From positions 806,001 to 870,000 of the forward strand of contig CAMPDV010000056.1 in assembly GCA_946699065.1 (NCBI GenBank): a stretch of 64,000 bases of DNA. Reading direction: 5' to 3'. This DNA is from Loxodes magnus (taxonomy: Eukaryota > Ciliophora > Karyorelictea > Loxodida > Loxodidae). Positions 60,094-64,000 of this stretch are shown here, piece by piece (position 1 is the first letter of the stretch; every line of letters begins with the position of its first letter). The translations under genes and the position numbers were made by a program. The notes below the pieces were generated by a model. The model was not told where the DNA came from, did no database searches, and saw only the letters and a list, made by a program, of their open reading frames with translations.

Positions 60094-60676
60094 TAAATTA
60101 AGCTAATTTCATATTCCTGCTCCTACTCTATAATCACTTTAGAAATTACCCAGTTTTATATTAGTCTTTCAGTACTTAAGCTCTTCTTTATTCCCTCTCC
60201 CAATTAATAAACAGTTAGGGATAGTTTAAATTAGTCCTTCAACTTCTAAATTTTTTTGGATTTTATTCACTTAACTAAAGATTAATTAATACTTAGAAGG
60301 GTAATTAACCTTTATGACAACAACAGATAAATACCCTTTAAGTTAAGAGCATTATGAAATGAGCTAACAATAGAATGTCATTATACTAACTCTTTCTCAT
60401 TTATAACCATAATCAAAATTAGAGTCTCTGCATATATCATGCTTGGTATCTATAAGGATACTAGATTATGCATGACAATAGTAAAATAATTTTAAACTAA
60501 TATACTGCTTTACACCTTAATATAGAGTACTAAATAATAGTCTTCATTAGACATTAACAGTTCTATTAGCTAAAGCTTTGATAAGTAGATTCACTATATA
60601 GAAGTACTTAAGAATACAAAGCCTCATTTGGTAGTTTCTATTGAATAAGTTAAAAAGTTTATTAATATTAAACCAA
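60094..60676. other. Convergent intergenic region
   Basis: AT-rich, between the ends of the HEATR6-like and PKG genes. No feature recognised. Confidence 0.4.
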
Positions 60677-63600
60677 TCAAAAGTCCATATCCCACTTGAA
60701 ATAATCCTCAAACTATTGCTACAAAACGTCATGTTCATACTTTTTCTGTTATAGTGACAACTTACATGCTTCTTGATAAACTCAGGTACGTTGCTTTTCT
60801 TTATTTTATATTTGGTGTCGTAAATATCTGGCTTAAAAGGAGCAACAGGCTCTTTTTCTATTAGCTTATCCTGAAATAGAAACTTACGAACTAATAGGAG
60901 TAAAAGAATTCATGAGATTTCAGAGTTGTAGCGTCACCTCTTAAATGTGGGCTCATATTTAGCATCTATTCTATTATTGACTTGGCTGGGTTATTTTCGT
61001 AAAGGAAAGAAGGGTAGCTTAACTGTCCTTGTAGTATTTGCTAGTACACTTCATATACGTCTTAGCTTTGTTCCGCAAACGGAACTTATCCACAGATTAA
61101 CTCATAAAACATAATTCCCAAACTCCAAATATCAGCTGACATATCATACCCTTTTCCAGCTATTACTTCAGGCGCCATATAATGAGGAGTACCAATGATA
61201 GTATAAGTTCTTTTACGTATAACTTTAGAAGTTCTAAAATCAACCAGTACTAAATAACCCGATATATCAAGTAAGAAGTTCTTAGGCTTAATATCCCTAT
61301 GTATAATATCTCTGTTATGCAAATGTTCAAGGATAAGCAAAATGTTAGCAATGTAAAACTTAGCATGCTCTATACTAAGCATATCTGATCCATCTAGCAG
61401 TTCAATTAGATCAACACTTTTGATATACTACATCAAAAAATACAAATTATTATCATCCTTAAATGTCTTAATTAGTTTACAAATGAATGGATGGTCTATC
61501 TGATTTAATATAAATTTCTCCTTTTATGCTTATATATTATACTTCATTATGTTTTCCTTCGAATAGCATTTTAGAATATAGGGTAAGTTCTTAGCTACGT
61601 TCTAACATAGTATAATCTAACAAAAGAGACCTTATTTCAGAAATTTTATAGGCTTCAGCTCTTTCAATTAGACTGTTTCTTCTTATATTATTATTCTTTA
61701 AATCAGCATCAATCTCAGCTTCTCGCTCAAAATGCTTTAAAATATCGAACTATTAATTACCCAACAGATTACTTCATCACTACCTGCTATGATAGTAGCA
61801 GACCTAGGCTACTAATATAATAAAGATCGCTCACCAAAATAGTCGTTTTTAGTAATATCGTACATATAAACTTAGTCCTTACATATTTTAACGAATCCTT
61901 GATGAATAATAAATAAAGAGTCTCCTACATCTCCCTATTTCACTATCACTTCATCTTTTGCAAACTTCTACTGCTTTAGGTTTTACAGAATAGGATATAA
62001 CTATTAAACACTCAGGGATTTTAAGAGATCTACATTCTATAGCAACACAAGGACTTCGTTTTAAATCATTATTTGCTCGAAGCTAGTTTGAAGGATTTCT
62101 TCTATTTGCTTAAAAGAAATTATAGCTATATCTACTTATGTCTAAGCTATAAAGTCATCAAGCCAAATTTATTGGTTTTGATCTTCTAGAAGGTATTTTT
62201 CTCCTATGCAATATGGAACTATTTTTTCTCCGTTAGACCGTTTGATTATATTTCCTTGGATCATCACATATAAATGTAAGACAGGAGAACCCTTTTAAAT
62301 AATAATCTCTCCATTCTTGAATTTTAGTATCTTCATTTCCTTTATTATTGCCTTCTGCTGTTCTTCTGTTAATCTTGATAAAAGCTTATTCCTTTAAAAA
62401 GCAATTTATAGGATATTGCTGTTTACAACTCTTTATAGTTCGTTTCCTAGTGTCTATTGTAAATTATCTCTTTATAAGCAGACACAATATAATTCATCTG
62501 AAATGGCTATCACATCTGCAGTTCTTGGTGTATTATATAGCAAGCTTAACTCTCCAAAAAATTAGCCTCGTTTTAACTAGAATTTTTCTTTTCCTCTAAA
62601 CTAAACTGACGCGACTCCTCGCTTAATTATGTACATTTTATCTCCAGATTCCCCTTCACTAACCAGAATAGAGTTGCGTATAAACCTCAAGCAGAGAAGT
62701 GAACTTACTATTTAAACTTTTTGGTGCTAGCTTAGATCAGAAAGCATAGGGACGTTTTCAATAAATTGCATATTTTCAGTAAAGTTTCTTTAGCTTACCT
62801 ATTTTACTGTATTACGAAATCTAACTTTATTAATTACCCATAGAGTTGAGTCCTATACTGCTTGCACAGTATTCTCCCTAGTTGTATTTAGCATTAACGC
62901 TATTTCACCAAACATTTGTCCAGGTTTAATCGAGTGACTTTTTATTCCATCATATAAAGCGTGTAATTTACCTGTCTCTAGAATATAGGCGTTTTATGCT
63001 TAGTTGTTCTAAATATAAATAAAGGAGGTAGCCTTGACTTTATAGTATTCCATTTATTCAATTAGCAGCTATCTATCATCAGAAGTTTAGAACTCACAGA
63101 ACTAAAAAAGATTCTTGAAATACTTCCAAAGATATTAAATCTAAGCCTCAGTTTTTTACACTTAGATTAATTATCCCTCTTTCAACTCTAAATAATCTTA
63201 TTCTTCTCCATAAGATTTCATGTTTAACGAAGTTACTGAATGTTATCTGACTATTTTACGTTAGAAAAATGTATCTCTGGATGAAGAAAAGACATTGCTA
63301 GAGAAAGATCTCTTTGTGTCTTTCTTTTTAGACTCTTCTGCTTCTTCTGCTTCTTCTATTTCTTCTGAATTATCTGACTCCTCACCTACTACTTCAATAA
63401 CGGACTCATTAATAAGTGACATGTTTATGTTTTTATAGTTAATTATTTCAAATGAGATCTTATTGAGTTTCCTTTACTAAGGAGTTTCTTCCACATATGA
63501 GTTATCTAACTTATGGAATTCCTCCTACTTAAACTTTAACTGTTCCTTACCTCTGACTGAAATATTGAATTCTTCGTATAGATCAGTTGATATATTTTGA

Positions 63601-63770
63601 ATTTCTAGTTAAAGGGGCTTTCATACAGAGTTTTAGAGTTCAGGATTTTACATAAAATCTTCATCATAATTAAAGTTTTCCTCCTACTTTTAAATAGACA
63701 GTTCTTCAGTCTCTGATACTTTAAAGCTACTCAGTGATAATTCATTCTATTCCTGCTCTTAATTATCCAT
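60677..63770 (-). CDS. cGMP-dependent protein kinase with four CNB domains; degenerate kinase motifs
   Basis: About 1018 residues after removing introns 60871-60887 and 60746-60765. The N-terminal ~200 residues are acidic/Ser-rich. Four cyclic-nucleotide-binding domains follow, with phosphate-binding cassettes near residues 287 (Phe-Gly-Glu-Ile-Ala...Thr-Arg-Glu), 403 (Phe-Gly-Glu-Leu-Ser...Pro-Arg-Thr), 527 (degenerate) and 642 (Phe-Gly-Glu-Arg-Ser...Pro-Arg-Ser). The kinase domain (~730-980) keeps Leu-Lys, His-Arg-Asp-Ile-Lys-Pro-Lys-Asn and Gly-Thr-Pro-His-Tyr-Met-Ala-Pro-Glu, but DFG is Asp-Phe-Arg (844-846) and the glycine loop has one Gly. The AGC tail ends Trp-Asp-Met-Asp-Phe before TGA, the known PKG C-terminus. 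The start at 63768-63770 was chosen; Met at 63420-63422 is an alternative. Confidence 0.92.
60746..60765 (-). other. 20-nt intron of the PKG gene
   Basis: On the coding strand GTAAGTTGTCACTATAACAG. Removal leads straight into the conserved C-terminal Phe-Lys-Trp-Asp-Met-Asp-Phe followed by TGA. Confidence 0.85.
60871..60887 (-). other. 17-nt intron of the PKG gene
   Basis: On the coding strand GTAAGTTTCTATTTCAG. It joins the end of the kinase domain (Tyr-Gln-Phe) to the AGC tail (Asp-Lys-Leu-Ile-Glu-Lys-Glu-Pro). Without it the frame is lost. Confidence 0.85.
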
Positions 63771-64000
63771 TCCAGTAAGACATTATTTAGTTCCTAATTA
63801 CTAATCATTCTATTTCTAGTTTTCACTTCAAGTTCAATCTTTACTCTTCGTAGTGTATGTTTAAAGAGAAAGAGAAGGAACTTAAGGTTGTTAATCTTGA
63901 TTTTCAATATGATATTCTTCAGGAACTTTTGTACTGTCTAGCGTGTGTTACCTATATTTACAAACACAGCAAATTTAACTACACAAAGTTTATCCCATTA
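63771..64000. other. Upstream flank of PKG
   Basis: AT-rich. The PKG frame stays open a short way upstream without a better start. Nothing else recognised. Confidence 0.35.

Noticed and set aside
62348..62599. + strand ORF inside the PKG gene
   Set aside because: It lies opposite the second CNB domain and is hydrophobic only because it is antisense.
1..64000. CRISPR arrays, bacterial operons, Shine-Dalgarno sites, rho-independent terminators
   Set aside because: The window is eukaryotic. Genes are single units with spliceosomal introns, and no regularly spaced direct repeats with unique spacers were seen.

Overview
This window is nuclear DNA of a ciliate with a reassigned genetic code. Almost every recognisable protein reads through in-frame TAA and TAG as Gln. 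In-frame TGA falls on family-conserved Trp positions: the PH domain, the TrpF GGTG-x3-W motif, the kinesin-2 tail and GT13. TGA also ends proteins, for example directly after the Trp-Asp-Met-Asp-Phe C-terminus of a cGMP-dependent protein kinase. UAR=Gln with UGA=Trp/stop is the karyorelict (Loxodes/Parduczia) type code. Several genes seem to end at UAA, often UAA-UAA, which would instead fit the triply ambiguous Condylostoma-type code. Introns are tiny (16, 16, 17 and 20 nt, GTAAG...CAG). The DNA is very AT-rich.

Layout. 1-6.1 kb: long + strand open frames of hydrophobic, probably membrane proteins, start off-window or unresolved. 6.2-6.95 kb: phosphoribosylanthranilate isomerase (-). 8.2-10.2 kb: unrecognised lysine-rich frames (-). 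10.9-11.5 kb: small bZIP factor (+). 11.5-15.4 kb: unresolved. 15.4-17.6 kb: kinesin-2 motor (+). 17.7-19.6 kb: LamG-GT13 glycosyltransferase (-). 20.3-24.2 kb: FAM227-like protein (+), PH-domain protein (-) and a tail-anchored coiled-coil protein (+), the last two divergent with 10 bp between start codons. 24.7-25.4 kb: alpha carbonic anhydrase (-). 25.5-34 kb: sparse region with small unrecognised frames, a tryptophan-rich protein and a decayed PARP domain. 34.2-34.8 kb: acylated EF-hand protein (-). 35.5-36.3 kb: Gag-like CCHC ORF followed by a hairpin-rich island. 36.8-39.05 kb: cysteine-rich surface protein (-). 39.7-41.8 kb: duplicated F-box/zinc protein (-). 42-44.9 kb: small ORF, ELM2-motif protein, membrane-anchored bacterial-type glucokinase and a small membrane protein (all -). 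45.05-46.5 kb: unrecognised protein (+). 46.6-47.4 kb: coiled coil (-). 47.9-50.05 kb: small ORF and ankyrin protein (+). 51.06-51.55 kb: structured repeat locus. 52.0-54.5 kb: small protein and TRIM-like protein (+). 54.8-57.0 kb: second LamG-GT13 enzyme (-). 57.4-60.1 kb: HEATR6-like HEAT protein (+). 60.7-63.8 kb: four-CNB PKG with degenerate kinase motifs (-).

There is no operon logic; genes are single eukaryotic units on both strands. Themes are cilia and signalling (kinesin-2, PKG, EF-hand, FAM227) and glycosylation or surface (two GT13 enzymes, cysteine-rich protein). All translations were made by eye. With only one unambiguous stop triplet, long spurious open frames are common, so calls without homology carry low confidence.
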